A DNA stretch of 17,893 nucleotides. It comes from SIG672 sp045657105 (GTDB taxonomy: Bacteria > Bacillota > Clostridia > Oscillospirales > CAG-272). Below the pieces are notes generated by a model. It was not told the DNA's origin. It was given only the letters and a program-made list of their open reading frames with translations, and made no database searches. Each line of letters begins with the position of its first letter. Positions within the stretch are counted from its first letter, which is position 1. Below are positions 7,022-14,378 of this stretch, piece after piece. The stretch spans positions 1 to 17,893 of the forward strand of contig JAZOSN010000050.1 of the NCBI GenBank assembly GCA_045657105.1. Reading direction: 5' to 3'. A program made the translations under genes and the position numbers.

Positions 7022-8299
7022 TTAAAGATTTTCGAAGGCGTTATAAACGACCTTGCCGTTATAAACGGTCATAAGGCATTTGCCGAAAACCTTCCTTCCG
7101 CCAAACGGCGTGTTTCTTCCCATAGACTTGAAGCCCTCGGGATCTATCTCGTACTCTGCATCAAGATCAAAGACCGTAAAGCTTGCCTTGTCGCCAAGTA
7201 TTTCTCCGTTATCTATTCCAAAGCGTTTGCTAGGAGCGTAGCTGAGCAGTTCAACGAGTCTGTCGAGCGTGATAACGCCCTTCTTTACAAGCTCGGTGTA
7301 AAGTATCGGGAACGCCGTTTCAAGTCCGACGATACCCATAAGGCTCTTTTCAAGTCCTTTTGACTTTTCCTCTTTGCTATGAGGAGCGTGGTCGGTTGCG
7401 ATCATATCGATCGTGCCGTCCTTTATTCCCTCGATAAGCGCGAGCCTGTCCTGCGCCGAGCGAAGCGGCGGGTTCATTTTGAAGTTTCCGTCGTCCACAA
7501 GGTCGCCCTCGTCCATTACGAGATAGTGCGGTCCTGTTTCACAACTGACGTCAAGCCCCTCTGCCTTTGCCTTTCTTATCAGGTCAACGCCCTCTTTCGT
7601 CGAGATGTGGCAAACGTGATATGCACAACCTGTTTCTCTGACGAGATCTATATCTCTTTCTATCTGCTTCCATTCGGACTCGGACGAGATACCTGCGATA
7701 TTATGCTCCCTTGCATATTTTCCGTCGTGTATCGCGCCGCCGTTTCTCAAAACGTCGTCCTCACAGTGCGCGGCAATTATCTTGCCGAGGCGTTTTGCCT
7801 CGATCATAGCCTTCTTCATAACCGGCGCGGTCTGCACGCCCACTCCGTCGTCCGAAAATCCGATGACGCTATCCGCCATAGCCTGCATATCGGCAAGGCT
7901 TTCGCCGTCCTTTGTTATTCTTCCGTATGGTATTACCTTTATCAGAGCGTCGCGCTCTATGATCTCGGTCTGTTTTGCGAGATTTTCCGCATCTGTCGGC
8001 GAAGGGTTAAGATTTGGCATAGAGCAGACTGCCGTGTATCCGCCTGCCGCAGCAGCCGAACTGCCGCTTTTTACCGTTTCTTTATAAGAAAAACCCGGCT
8101 CTCGAAGATGAACGTGAACATCAACGAAACCGGGAAAAACAGTACAGTTGTTTAAAACAGAAAACTCTTCCCCCATAGAAGAGGATTTGTCCTCGGTAGA
8201 AAGAGAAAAACACGCCGATCCGTTATCCGAAACGGTTACAGTGAAATCAGTATTTTCGGTGCTGCCGCATATGTTTGCCTTGCTGAGTTTGAAACGCAT
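7022..8299 (-). CDS. pyrC: Dihydroorotase
   Basis: Zinc amidohydrolase that cyclises carbamoyl aspartate to dihydroorotate, step three of the pathway. 425 residues, typical of the class I (Bacillus-type) enzyme. Metal-site residues visible are DVHVHLREPG (His62, His64), the bridging Asp in GFSDDG (about 151), AAHCED (His178), CHIS (His231) and ATDHAPHS (Asp303). GGGAG lies seven bases before the ATG. It is the first gene of the operon, about 60 bases downstream of a perfect-consensus promoter, and 43 bp upstream of carB. The leader is short and AT-rich with no visible attenuator, so PyrR-type attenuation control is not evident at this promoter. Confidence 0.97.
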   Translation of the reverse strand: MRFKLSKANICGSTENTDFTVTVSDNGSACFSLSTEDKSSSMGEEFSVLNNCTVFPGFVDVHVHLREPGFSYKETVKSGSSAAAAGGYTAVCSMPNLNPSPTDAENLAKQTEIIERDALIKVIPYGRITKDGESLADMQAMADSVIGFSDDGVGVQTAPVMKKAMIEAKRLGKIIAAHCEDDVLRNGGAIHDGKYAREHNIAGISSESEWKQIERDIDLVRETGCAYHVCHISTKEGVDLIRKAKAEGLDVSCETGPHYLVMDEGDLVDDGNFKMNPPLRSAQDRLALIEGIKDGTIDMIATDHAPHSKEEKSKGLEKSLMGIVGLETAFPILYTELVKKGVITLDRLVELLSYAPSKRFGIDNGEILGDKASFTVFDLDAEYEIDPEGFKSMGRNTPFGGRKVFGKCLMTVYNGKVVYNAFENL

Positions 8300-8363
8300 C
8301 TTTCTGCTCCCTCTCTATATTATATTTATTATATATAAACATACAATCTTTTCTCTTCCCGAA

Positions 8364-8392
8364 ATTATACCACTTTTTTCGCCTCTTGTCAA
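8364..8392 (-). promoter_or_regulatory. Sigma-A promoter of the pyr operon
   Basis: On the minus strand TTGACA (8387-8392), a 17-base spacer, and TATAAT (8364-8369) match the consensus perfectly. Transcription should begin near 8357, giving a leader of about 58 bases before pyrC that starts around GGGAAGAG. The -35 box forms TTGACAA; on the plus strand the same bases read TTGTCA, so a weak divergent promoter (TATACT at 8407-8412, 15-base spacer) could share it. Confidence 0.85.
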
Positions 8393-8456
8393 TAACTATT
8401 ATGTACTATACTTAAATTTCTTTTAAAATCTTTTTGTACGATTTTCCGATTTTTCG

Positions 8457-8462
8457 CATAAT
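8457..8462 (+). promoter_or_regulatory. Possible -10 box for the two small membrane-protein genes
   Basis: CATAAT with a weak TTGTAC 17 bases upstream (8434-8439). It would give a leader of about 47 bases to the gene at 8516. The -35 match is poor, so this is only a candidate. Confidence 0.3.
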
Positions 8463-8515
8463 GACCGTCACGGGCGTCAAAAATATATCCGTAACAAAAA
8501 GAAAGGACAAGTGAA

Positions 8516-8752
8516 ATGACGAAAATTTCAAAAGCTTTCAAAAATTATTCGAGGTATATTTTTGCGGTAGCTCTTGCCGCTATTATAGTGGCCGCCTCTC
8601 TTTGCTTTTTAGCGCATAGCTTTGAGGTGAGCGAGATCTCCTTCTCTCCCTCTCAGATCTACGAGCTGAGCGGCGAGGAGGGCGAGAGCCCCGAGATTTC
8701 GAGCAAGATAGGCGAGGAGCTCTCAGGGCTTTTCGGCAAAAAGCAAAACTAA
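8516..8752 (+). CDS. Small single-span membrane protein, unknown function
   Basis: 78 residues. A short basic start (KISKAFKNYSRY) is followed by a hydrophobic segment at about residues 14-33 (YIFAVALAAIIVAASLCFLA), then an acidic, Glu/Ser-rich tail of about 40 residues ending in GKKQN. The positive-inside rule predicts the N-terminus in the cytosol and the acidic tail outside. GAAAGGA lies about nine bases before the ATG. I do not recognise a family. It lies 27 bp upstream of a second small membrane protein with its own strong ribosome site, so the two probably form one transcript, divergent from the pyr operon. Confidence 0.75.
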   Translation: MTKISKAFKNYSRYIFAVALAAIIVAASLCFLAHSFEVSEISFSPSQIYELSGEEGESPEISSKIGEELSGLFGKKQN

Positions 8753-8779
8753 AAAAGAGGCAAAAGGAGGACTCCCGAT

Positions 8780-9037
8780 ATGTATAAGGGTTATAAGCGC
8801 AGAGTGATCGTAGTAAAGGAAACCGGAAGCCGTCTGTTTGATGCGGCGTATTTCGTCGTGCGCGACGGTATGCCCGAGGACTCAATACAGGACATGGTCG
8901 AGGAAGCCTCGCGCATAATAAACAGTAAAATATCCGAGGAGTCCTGCCCCGCCTCTTACAAGCGGCTTTTAGCTTTTTCGCTCGGCGTTGCGCTCGCCTC
9001 TGTGATTTTTGCGGCAACGGTGCTTGTTTTAAGTTAA
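8780..9037 (+). CDS. Small tail-anchored membrane protein, unknown function
   Basis: 85 residues. The N-terminal 60 or so are charged and soluble-looking, starting YKGYKRRVIVVKETGS and continuing through an amphipathic stretch (EDSIQDMVEEASRIINSKI). A hydrophobic segment at about residues 63-84 (LLAFSLGVALASVIFAATVLVL) ends one residue before the C-terminus, the layout of a tail-anchored protein. AGGAGG lies nine bases before the ATG. It follows the 8516 gene by 27 bp. The stop codon is two bases from heptamer array C. I do not recognise the family. Confidence 0.78.
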   Translation: MYKGYKRRVIVVKETGSRLFDAAYFVVRDGMPEDSIQDMVEEASRIINSKISEESCPASYKRLLAFSLGVALASVIFAATVLVLS

Positions 9038-9039
9038 AA

Positions 9040-9093
9040 GTGCAAAGTGCAAAGTGCAAAGTGCAAAGTTTCGGAAGCTTTGCTGCGCAAAGC
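9040..9093 (+). repeat. Heptamer array C with adjoining palindrome
   Basis: Four perfect GTGCAAA units (9040-9067), then GTTTCGGAA and a palindrome GCTTTGC/GCAAAGC (9077-9093, three-base loop). It begins two bases after the stop codon of the preceding gene. The order, four units then a palindrome, is the same as at arrays A and B. No four-helix-bundle gene is present here. Confidence 0.88.
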
Positions 9094-9127
9094 AACCTAT
9101 TAAAGCCTTCCCTTGCGTAGAGAAAAC

Positions 9128-9144
9128 GCGATGTTTCACATCGC
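9128..9144. repeat. Small hairpin in the gene-free stretch
   Basis: GCGATG, five-base loop, CATCGC, followed by TTTTCGC. It may be a weak terminator for the two small membrane-protein genes or part of the array C element. Confidence 0.4.
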
Positions 9145-9239
9145 TTTTCGCTGCCTCGTGCCGATTTATCCCCGACACACTCTATAAAGCACAAAGCAAT
9201 AAAATATTTACAAATACGCAAAAATCAATTATTTTTTAG

Positions 9240-9529
9240 TTCATTTGTATATGTTAACATAAAATGAATTGTTTTGTGCGTATTAAAAGACGGACGCCGT
9301 CATACTCGGGGCGTTTTGTGTATGTTTTCCGCGTCCGTCGCATACATAATTTTTAAAGGACAAGATTGCTTTATCTCGCCTGCTCGCAAAAAAGTGGTGG
9401 TTTTTTGCGGTGGTTTCCGTCAAAGCTCTCCCTTGTTCTTCACAAACCTATGTATATTTCTGCCTGCGCGGTCCTTTTGACAAGGGAGAAGTATACCTTT
9501 TTGCGACATTTTAAAGAAAAGGAGTTTTT
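9240..9529 (+). promoter_or_regulatory. Structured leader region upstream of RNase J
   Basis: About 290 bases without a gene but with strong inverted repeats. TATGTTAACATA (9250-9261) is a perfect 12-bp dyad, framed by TTCATTT (9240-9246) and AAATGAA (9262-9268), and could be an operator. GACGGACGC (9289-9297) pairs with GCGTCCGTC (9331-9339). CGCAAAAAA (9385-9393) pairs with TTTTTTGCG (9401-9409). TCTCCCTTGT (9427-9436) pairs with ACAAGGGAGA (9480-9489). The last stem closes about 30 bases before the AAAGGAG ribosome site. All stems are perfect, which suggests a folded 5' UTR controlling rnj. I see no strong promoter; TTTACA-17-TATTTT at 9207-9235 is a weak candidate. I do not recognise a named riboswitch class. 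Confidence 0.5.
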
Positions 9530-11203
9530 ATGGCAAAAAAATCAAACAAAAAGCTTAAAATCGCCGCTCTCGGCGGTCTGGGTGAGATCGGAAAAAATCT
9601 CACCGTCCTCGAATACGGCGAAGATATTATCATTATCGACTGCGGAATGGGTTTCCCCGATGACGATATGCTCGGTGTTGACCTCGTCATTCCCGATTTT
9701 TCATATCTCAAAGCAAATGCGGGCAAGATCCGCGGAGTTTTCCTCACTCACGGTCACGAGGACCATATCGGAGCTGTTCCCTACCTTCTCGACGAGCTCG
9801 ACGTTCCGGTCTACGGAACGAGCCTGACCATCGGGATCATCAAATATAAGCTCGAAGAGCACAAGATCCCCTTTAAGCCGAGGCTAAACTGTGTAAAAGC
9901 AGGCGACGTTATCGGTGCAGGATCGCTCTCGGTCGAGTTCATTCACGTAAATCACTCGATAGCAGACGCCTGCGCGCTCGCTGTCTTCACACCTCTCGGA
10001 ACGGTCATTCACACGGGCGACTTCAAGCTCGACCTCACGCCCATCGACGGCGAGGTAATGGATCTCACGCGATTCGGTGAGCTCGGTAGAGATGGCGTTC
10101 TGCTTATGATGTGCGAATCAACTAACGCCGAGCGTCCGGGCTTTACTCCGTCCGAGAAAACGGTCGGAGAGTCGCTCAAATCAATATTTATGCGACATCA
10201 CAAAAAGCGCATAGTTATCACGACTTTTTCGTCAAACGTTCACCGCGTTCAACAGATAATCGACATAAGCGTAGCGCATAAGCGCAAGGTTGCCGTTATC
10301 GGCAGAAGCATGCAGAACATAGTCAGTGCAGCGATCGAGCTCGGTTACATGCACGTCCCTGCCGGTGCTATTATCGACATCGGAGAGGTTAAAAATTATA
10401 ATCCCGAAAACGTCACGGTCATCACCACGGGAAGCCAGGGCGAGCCTATGAGCGCGCTCTACCGTATGGCGTTTGCCGACAGAGCAAAGCTCAGTCTTGG
10501 AAGTGACGACCTCGTCGTGATCAGTGCAAATCCGATCCCCGGCAACGAAAAAATGGTGGACAAAATAATCAACGAATTCACGAAGAATAACATCTCGGTT
10601 TTCCGCGACAATTCGGTTGAAACTCACGTTTCCGGTCACGCTTGTCAGGGCGAGATCAAGCTCCTGCACGCGCTCGTCAAACCTAAATATTTTATGCCTA
10701 TCCACGGAGAGCACAAGCACCTCGCGGCAAACCGCGACGTTGCAAAATCCATGGGACAGGACGCAAACACGATATTCGTCGGCGAAACCGGAAAAGTGCT
10801 CGAAATCTCGGCAAAAAGCGCAAAATGGAGCGGTAGCGTTCCGTCGGGCGCGCTATTTGTTGACGGCTCGGGTGTAGGTGACGTCGGAAACATCGTCCTT
10901 CGCGACAGAAAGCATCTTTCAGAAGAAGGAATTATAGTGGTCGTAGCTTCGGTTTCACTCGAAGAGCAGCTTCTACTCTCCGGTCCTGAGATCATCACTC
11001 GCGGATTCGTCTATATGCGCGAGTCAGAGGAGCTCATCACCGAGCTTCGCCGTCTTGCATACGAAACGCTTTACGACGCGCTCGACAGAGGCATTTCCGA
11101 CTGGGCGCGTCTGAAAAATATGATCAAGGACGACCTTTCAAGGTACATTTATTCAAAGACCAAGCGCCGTCCGATGATCCTTCCCGTTCTGCTTGATGAA
11201 TAA
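9530..11203 (+). CDS. rnj: Ribonuclease J
   Basis: Metallo-beta-lactamase-fold ribonuclease with 5'-3' exonuclease and endonuclease activity; central to mRNA decay and rRNA maturation in Firmicutes. 557 residues, the usual length. Metal ligands are visible in THGHEDHIG (His74, His76, Asp78, His79), HVNHS (His142), the Asp in HTGDF (164) and the C-terminal His392 in IHGEHKH. The beta-CASP features TTFSSNVHR and VSGHACQGE are present. The lysine-rich N-terminus is typical. AAAGGAG lies before the ATG. It is preceded by a long leader with several perfect stems and followed by a bidirectional terminator. The sequence does not separate RNase J1 from J2; the intact metal site favours an active enzyme. 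Confidence 0.97.
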   Translation: MAKKSNKKLKIAALGGLGEIGKNLTVLEYGEDIIIIDCGMGFPDDDMLGVDLVIPDFSYLKANAGKIRGVFLTHGHEDHIGAVPYLLDELDVPVYGTSLTIGIIKYKLEEHKIPFKPRLNCVKAGDVIGAGSLSVEFIHVNHSIADACALAVFTPLGTVIHTGDFKLDLTPIDGEVMDLTRFGELGRDGVLLMMCESTNAERPGFTPSEKTVGESLKSIFMRHHKKRIVITTFSSNVHRVQQIIDISVAHKRKVAVIGRSMQNIVSAAIELGYMHVPAGAIIDIGEVKNYNPENVTVITTGSQGEPMSALYRMAFADRAKLSLGSDDLVVISANPIPGNEKMVDKIINEFTKNNISVFRDNSVETHVSGHACQGEIKLLHALVKPKYFMPIHGEHKHLAANRDVAKSMGQDANTIFVGETGKVLEISAKSAKWSGSVPSGALFVDGSGVGDVGNIVLRDRKHLSEEGIIVVVASVSLEEQLLLSGPEIITRGFVYMRESEELITELRRLAYETLYDALDRGISDWARLKNMIKDDLSRYIYSKTKRRPMILPVLLDE

Positions 11204-11224
11204 AAAAACAGTACGAACACATCA

Positions 11225-11253
11225 AAAAAACTCCCGAACATCGGGAGTTTTTT
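11225..11253. terminator. Bidirectional intrinsic terminator between rnj and the membrane-protein gene
   Basis: AAAAAACTCCCGA, three-base loop, TCGGGAGTTTTTT. An A run on the left and a T run on the right let it work on both strands; the flanking genes converge here. The stem is nearly the same as the terminator at 15572-15599. Confidence 0.92.
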
Positions 11254-11270
11254 AGTTCTGTATTCCTTTG

Positions 11271-11759
11271 TCATTTCCCGTCGCCCTCGGGCAGAACTTC
11301 AAGTCCTTCGCAGGCGCGGCGGAGTCTTATCGCAAGCACGAGAAGCCAGATATGAAAAAGCAGGTTTATTACGATTGAGATGCTGAAACTCTTTGTCGCA
11401 AGGCTTTGCAGAGCGATATAGATAAGTAAAACTATGTCCGCAGAAACGGTAAAATTCAGAAATCCCACGATGCGGTAATTTTTGCGCGACATTACAAGGC
11501 AGAGTGCAAGGAAGATCAGGATAGCAACTGCGAGAATTATCAGAAGCGCAAATTTCGCTCCGCTCGCCGAGTTTTTCTTTGCAAGCGCGCTTATAAACTG
11601 CGGAATATAGAACGACACGGGAAGCGCCGACGACGCGAAAAAGATTTCGGCGATGCAGTTATAGACCGTCCACACAAGGACGACGCTTAACTGAATTATG
11701 CTTGATACAAAACGCTTTTTGAGAAAAGCGCGTCTTTGCTTTACGAGATTTTCTGACAT
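11271..11759 (-). CDS. Four-span integral membrane protein, unknown function
   Basis: 162 residues with four hydrophobic segments, at about 18-40 (SSIIQLSVVLVWTVYNCIAEIF), 68-90 (AKFALLIILAVAILIFLALC), 96-118 and 125-146 (ISIVINLLFHIWLLVLAIRL). The N-terminus is basic (VKQRRAFLKKR) and the tail is acidic (EGLEVLPEGDGK). No catalytic motif is visible and I do not recognise a family. AAGGA lies eight bases before the ATG. It starts 18 bp after the CPBP protease gene on the same strand, so the two probably share a transcript and perhaps a membrane role. Confidence 0.8.
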   Translation of the reverse strand: MSENLVKQRRAFLKKRFVSSIIQLSVVLVWTVYNCIAEIFFASSALPVSFYIPQFISALAKKNSASGAKFALLIILAVAILIFLALCLVMSRKNYRIVGFLNFTVSADIVLLIYIALQSLATKSFSISIVINLLFHIWLLVLAIRLRRACEGLEVLPEGDGK

Positions 11760-11777
11760 ATCAAAAGTCCTTTGTTT

Positions 11778-12647
11778 TTAAATTTCCTCGATACCTATCG
11801 GGGTTTTATCGGCAGAGGTTGTCATGCTTCTTATAAAGATCACAACAAGCAGTGCCGACAGCGGGATAGATACGACCTGCGCGACCGAGAGCACTCTGCT
11901 CAGTATTTGGGCAGTTTGCTCGGAAAGTCCGTCAAGGCGCGCGGTGATCGAAACGATATTAAATCCAAGATGCGCCGCGATACTTGCAAGAAGAGAGCGC
12001 GATCTTGTGAAGATCACTCCGAAAAGAAGTCCGATAGCAAACGCGTAGCTCGACCAGACGATATGTTCGTGTATTGCGCCGAATATGACCGAAGAAAAAA
12101 TTATCGCCGCAGTGTTTCCAACTGCCATGGAAAAGCGCGAAAGCATCATCGAGCGGAAGATAAGCTCCTCGACAATGGGCGCCATTATCACTGCCGCAAG
12201 GATATACCAGACGATATGACCGTCGGACAGTCCTTCGGTTGCCTCGCCGTAAGATTCGAGCAGTTTTTTCGGCAGGAGTGATATGATATAGGTGGCGGTA
12301 AAATTGAGCGAGATGCCAATGGCAAAGCAGAGTGCAAGAGTAGACGCCTTCGGCTTTCCTATATAAAACGCCTTGGCTACGCTCTTTTTCTGCGATGCAA
12401 AAAAGAGAGCAAGCGACAGAACTATTATTACCGCGCTCACAAAAGAGAGCATATGCGCGCTATTCATATACGCCGCGTACGCCTCTTCGGTATTATGATA
12501 TTTTAATGCATAAAAGATGCTTGCGGAAGTAAAAACGACCGTTCGCACCGTATAATAGAACAGGAAAAAGCCCATCGCGCGGATAAATGCGACGAGAAGA
12601 TTCTCACGCGGATATTGCGCCTTGGTGTTATGACCTAATGAAAACAT
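11778..12647 (-). CDS. CPBP-family intramembrane metalloprotease
   Basis: 289 residues, with about seven to eight hydrophobic helices. The CPBP (CAAX protease / bacteriocin-processing, Abi) signature is complete: VEELIFR (Glu160, Glu161, Arg165), FGAIHEH (His193) and HLGFN (His226, Asn230), the residues expected to build the membrane-embedded metal site. Family members cleave peptides or prenylated proteins in the membrane, or act in bacteriocin self-immunity; the substrate here cannot be told. GGAG lies six bases before the ATG. Heptamer array D ends only about 15 bases upstream of the start, so the repeat forms part of the leader. It is the first gene of a pair with the four-span protein. 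Confidence 0.9.
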   Translation of the reverse strand: MFSLGHNTKAQYPRENLLVAFIRAMGFFLFYYTVRTVVFTSASIFYALKYHNTEEAYAAYMNSAHMLSFVSAVIIVLSLALFFASQKKSVAKAFYIGKPKASTLALCFAIGISLNFTATYIISLLPKKLLESYGEATEGLSDGHIVWYILAAVIMAPIVEELIFRSMMLSRFSMAVGNTAAIIFSSVIFGAIHEHIVWSSYAFAIGLLFGVIFTRSRSLLASIAAHLGFNIVSITARLDGLSEQTAQILSRVLSVAQVVSIPLSALLVVIFIRSMTTSADKTPIGIEEI

Positions 12648-12662
12648 AAAAATCTCCGAAAC

Positions 12663-12690
12663 TTTGCACTTTGAACTTTGAACTTTGCAC
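12663..12690 (-). repeat. Heptamer array D, four units, in the CPBP gene leader
   Basis: Plus-strand units TTTGCAC, TTTGAAC, TTTGAAC, TTTGCAC. On the minus strand it reads GTGCAAA, GTTCAAA, GTTCAAA, GTGCAAA, then GTTTCGGA, the same continuation as array C. Here the GGAG of that continuation serves as the ribosome-binding site of the protease gene. Confidence 0.85.
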
Positions 12691-12710
12691 TTATATATTA
12701 ACCTCTCGGT

Positions 12711-12727
12711 GTGAACACGGTGTTAAC
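12711..12727. promoter_or_regulatory. 17-bp imperfect dyad, possible operator
   Basis: GTGAACAC, G, GTGTTAAC: arms match in seven of eight positions. It lies in the divergent region between the CPBP gene and rnpB. No good promoter for the CPBP gene is visible next to it, so the role is open. Confidence 0.3.
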
Positions 12728-12817
12728 TTTTTTGCCTGTTTTTCGCAAATTTTATCGTCATATGACCAAAATGTCGGATTTTTTCGTAAAAACGATCTTA
12801 ATTTGTTCAAAATTCAT

Positions 12818-12846
12818 TTGACAAACGTGAAAATGTGATATATAAT
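12818..12846 (+). promoter_or_regulatory. Sigma-A promoter of rnpB
   Basis: TTGACA (12818-12823), a 17-base spacer, TATAAT (12841-12846): a perfect consensus match. Initiation is expected near 12853, exactly where the RNase P RNA begins. Confidence 0.92.
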
Positions 12847-12852
12847 ATTTAT

Positions 12853-13243
12853 CGGAAACCGAGCTGTGCTGTCGCGCGGTATGTCGCCGTAAGGTATTAC
12901 CGTGAGGAAAGTCCGGGCACCGTAGTGCGGGATAACGGATAACGTCCGCCGAGGGTGACCTCAGGGAAAGTGCAACAGAAATAAACCGCCTTCTCTTTCA
13001 GGGAGGGCAAGGATGGAAAGGCGAGGTAAGAGCTCACCGGCACACCGGTAACGGTGTGCGTCAATGTAAACCCTATCCGGTGCAACACCCGAAGATCGCC
13101 GCCTCGCGGCGGCGCTTGCACGGCGCGTTTTTTCGGGCGGCGCAGAGCTGTACGGCAACGTACGGACAAGATAGATGACAGCGTAGAGTCGGCAGAGTCC
13201 CGCCGGCTCCGACAGAACCCGGCTTACAGGCTCGGTTTCGGGT
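12853..13243 (+). ncRNA. rnpB: RNase P RNA, bacterial type A-like
   Basis: Catalytic RNA of RNase P, which trims tRNA 5' leaders. Conserved blocks are visible in order: GAGGAAAGTCCGGGC near the 5' end, AGGGTGACCTCAGGGAAA, GTGCAACAGAAA, GGTAAGAGCTCACCGG, and near the 3' end GACAGAACCCGGCTTAC. The ends CGGAAACCGAGC (12853-12864) and GCTCGGTTTCGG (13230-13241) pair to form P1, which fixes the boundaries to a few bases. The length of about 390 bases is normal. No intrinsic terminator is visible between its 3' end and galE, 42 bases on. Confidence 0.96.
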
Positions 13244-13284
13244 AAAAACAGTTAAATAATTTCCAAAAGGAAAGGAAAAATAAA

Positions 13285-14283
13285 ATGAAAATTCTTGTAA
13301 CAGGCGGAACCGGATACATCGGTTCTCACACAGTCGTTGAGCTCGTGAAGAACGGATACGAGCCGGTCATCGTTGATAACCTTATAAACTCCAAGGAAAG
13401 CGTTCTCGATAACATCGAGGCTGTATGCGGCGTACGTCCGAAGTTCTACAAGGACGACATTTGCGACGAGGCGGCTCTCGAAAAGATATTCTCCGAAAAT
13501 GAGATCGGCGCAGTTATCCACTTCGCAGGACTCAAAGCGGTCGGCGAAAGCGTTGCAAAGCCTCTCGAATATTACTCGAACAACATTTTCGGAACTCTCG
13601 TTCTCTGCAAGGTTATGAAGAAATACGGCTGCTCGAAGATCGTATTCTCCTCCTCTGCAACCGTTTACGGAATGAACAATATCGCTCCGTACACCGAAGA
13701 CATGCCCACCTCCGCAACCAACCCCTACGGACAGACCAAGTTCATGCAGGAGATAATGCTCAGCGACATCGCCTTTGCAAATCCCGATATGTCGGTGGCT
13801 CTTCTTCGCTACTTTAACCCGATCGGCGCGCACGAGAGCGGACTCCTCGGAGAGGATCCCAACGGAATTCCGAACAACCTTATGCCCTATATCTGCCGCG
13901 TTGCAGACGGCCGTCTTGCTTGTCTGACCGTTTACGGAAACGACTACGACACCCCCGACGGAACCGGCGTGCGCGATTATATCCACGTAGTTGACCTTGC
14001 GATAGGTCATATCGCGGCTCTTAAACACCTTGAAGCAAACAAGGGCGTTCTCACCGTCAACCTCGGCACCGGAAAAGGAAGCAGCGTTCTCGACGTTGTA
14101 AACGCTTTCGAGAGAGTGAACGGCGTTAAGGTAAATTACAGGATCGGCGACCGCCGTCCGGGCGACATTGCGACCTGCTATGCGTCTACCGACAAGGCGA
14201 AGGAAGTCCTCGGCTGGGAAGCAAAGCTTGACCTCGACTCGATGTGCCGCGACAGCTGGAACTACATCGTAAAGAACAGATGA
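13285..14283 (+). CDS. galE: UDP-glucose 4-epimerase
   Basis: NAD-dependent extended short-chain dehydrogenase that interconverts UDP-glucose and UDP-galactose, serving galactose use and surface glycan synthesis. 332 residues, close to the usual 335-340. It has the nucleotide-binding GGTGYIGSH (residues 7-15), SSSATVYG (catalytic Ser124), NPYGQTK (Tyr148 and Lys152 of YxxxK) and the substrate-loop IPNNLMPYI. AGGAAAGG precedes the ATG. It begins 42 bases after the RNase P RNA with no promoter or terminator visible between them, so it may be expressed from the rnpB promoter. GalE is supported over other epimerases by the full-length match and the TGVRDYIHV segment. Confidence 0.96.
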   Translation: MKILVTGGTGYIGSHTVVELVKNGYEPVIVDNLINSKESVLDNIEAVCGVRPKFYKDDICDEAALEKIFSENEIGAVIHFAGLKAVGESVAKPLEYYSNNIFGTLVLCKVMKKYGCSKIVFSSSATVYGMNNIAPYTEDMPTSATNPYGQTKFMQEIMLSDIAFANPDMSVALLRYFNPIGAHESGLLGEDPNGIPNNLMPYICRVADGRLACLTVYGNDYDTPDGTGVRDYIHVVDLAIGHIAALKHLEANKGVLTVNLGTGKGSSVLDVVNAFERVNGVKVNYRIGDRRPGDIATCYASTDKAKEVLGWEAKLDLDSMCRDSWNYIVKNR

Positions 14284-14310
14284 CCAAAGGGCTCTGCTCC
14301 TCGGGAAACG

Positions 14311-14359
14311 CCAAAGAACCTTTTTGAAAAAGTTTCTTTGGAATCTTCGAAAACTTTGA
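14311..14359 (+). repeat. Dispersed hairpin repeat, copy 2
   Basis: CCAAAGAACCTTTTT pairs with AAAAAGTTTCTTTGG (14311-14341, one mismatch), followed by CGAAAACTTTGAC. The same core and tail recur at 15518 (copy 3) and more distantly at 3605 (copy 1). It lies between galE and the next gene. Confidence 0.75.
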
Positions 14360-14378
14360 CAAAAAAGGACGTGATAGT

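Noticed and set aside
3901..7074. Open frame of 1057 codons on the plus strand, antisense to carB and running into pyrC
   Set aside because: It lies opposite the unmistakable carB and its translation is rich in Arg, Cys and Ser with no recognisable domain. It results from the codon use of carB, which leaves the opposite frame free of stops.
8300..8357. PyrR-type attenuator in the pyr leader
   Set aside because: The leader is only about 58 bases, AT-rich, without a terminator/antiterminator pair or the PyrR-binding loop.
9040..9067. CRISPR array or simple microsatellite
   Set aside because: The units are 7 bp with no spacers, so not CRISPR. A fixed four units with a shared flank at several loci argues against random slippage.
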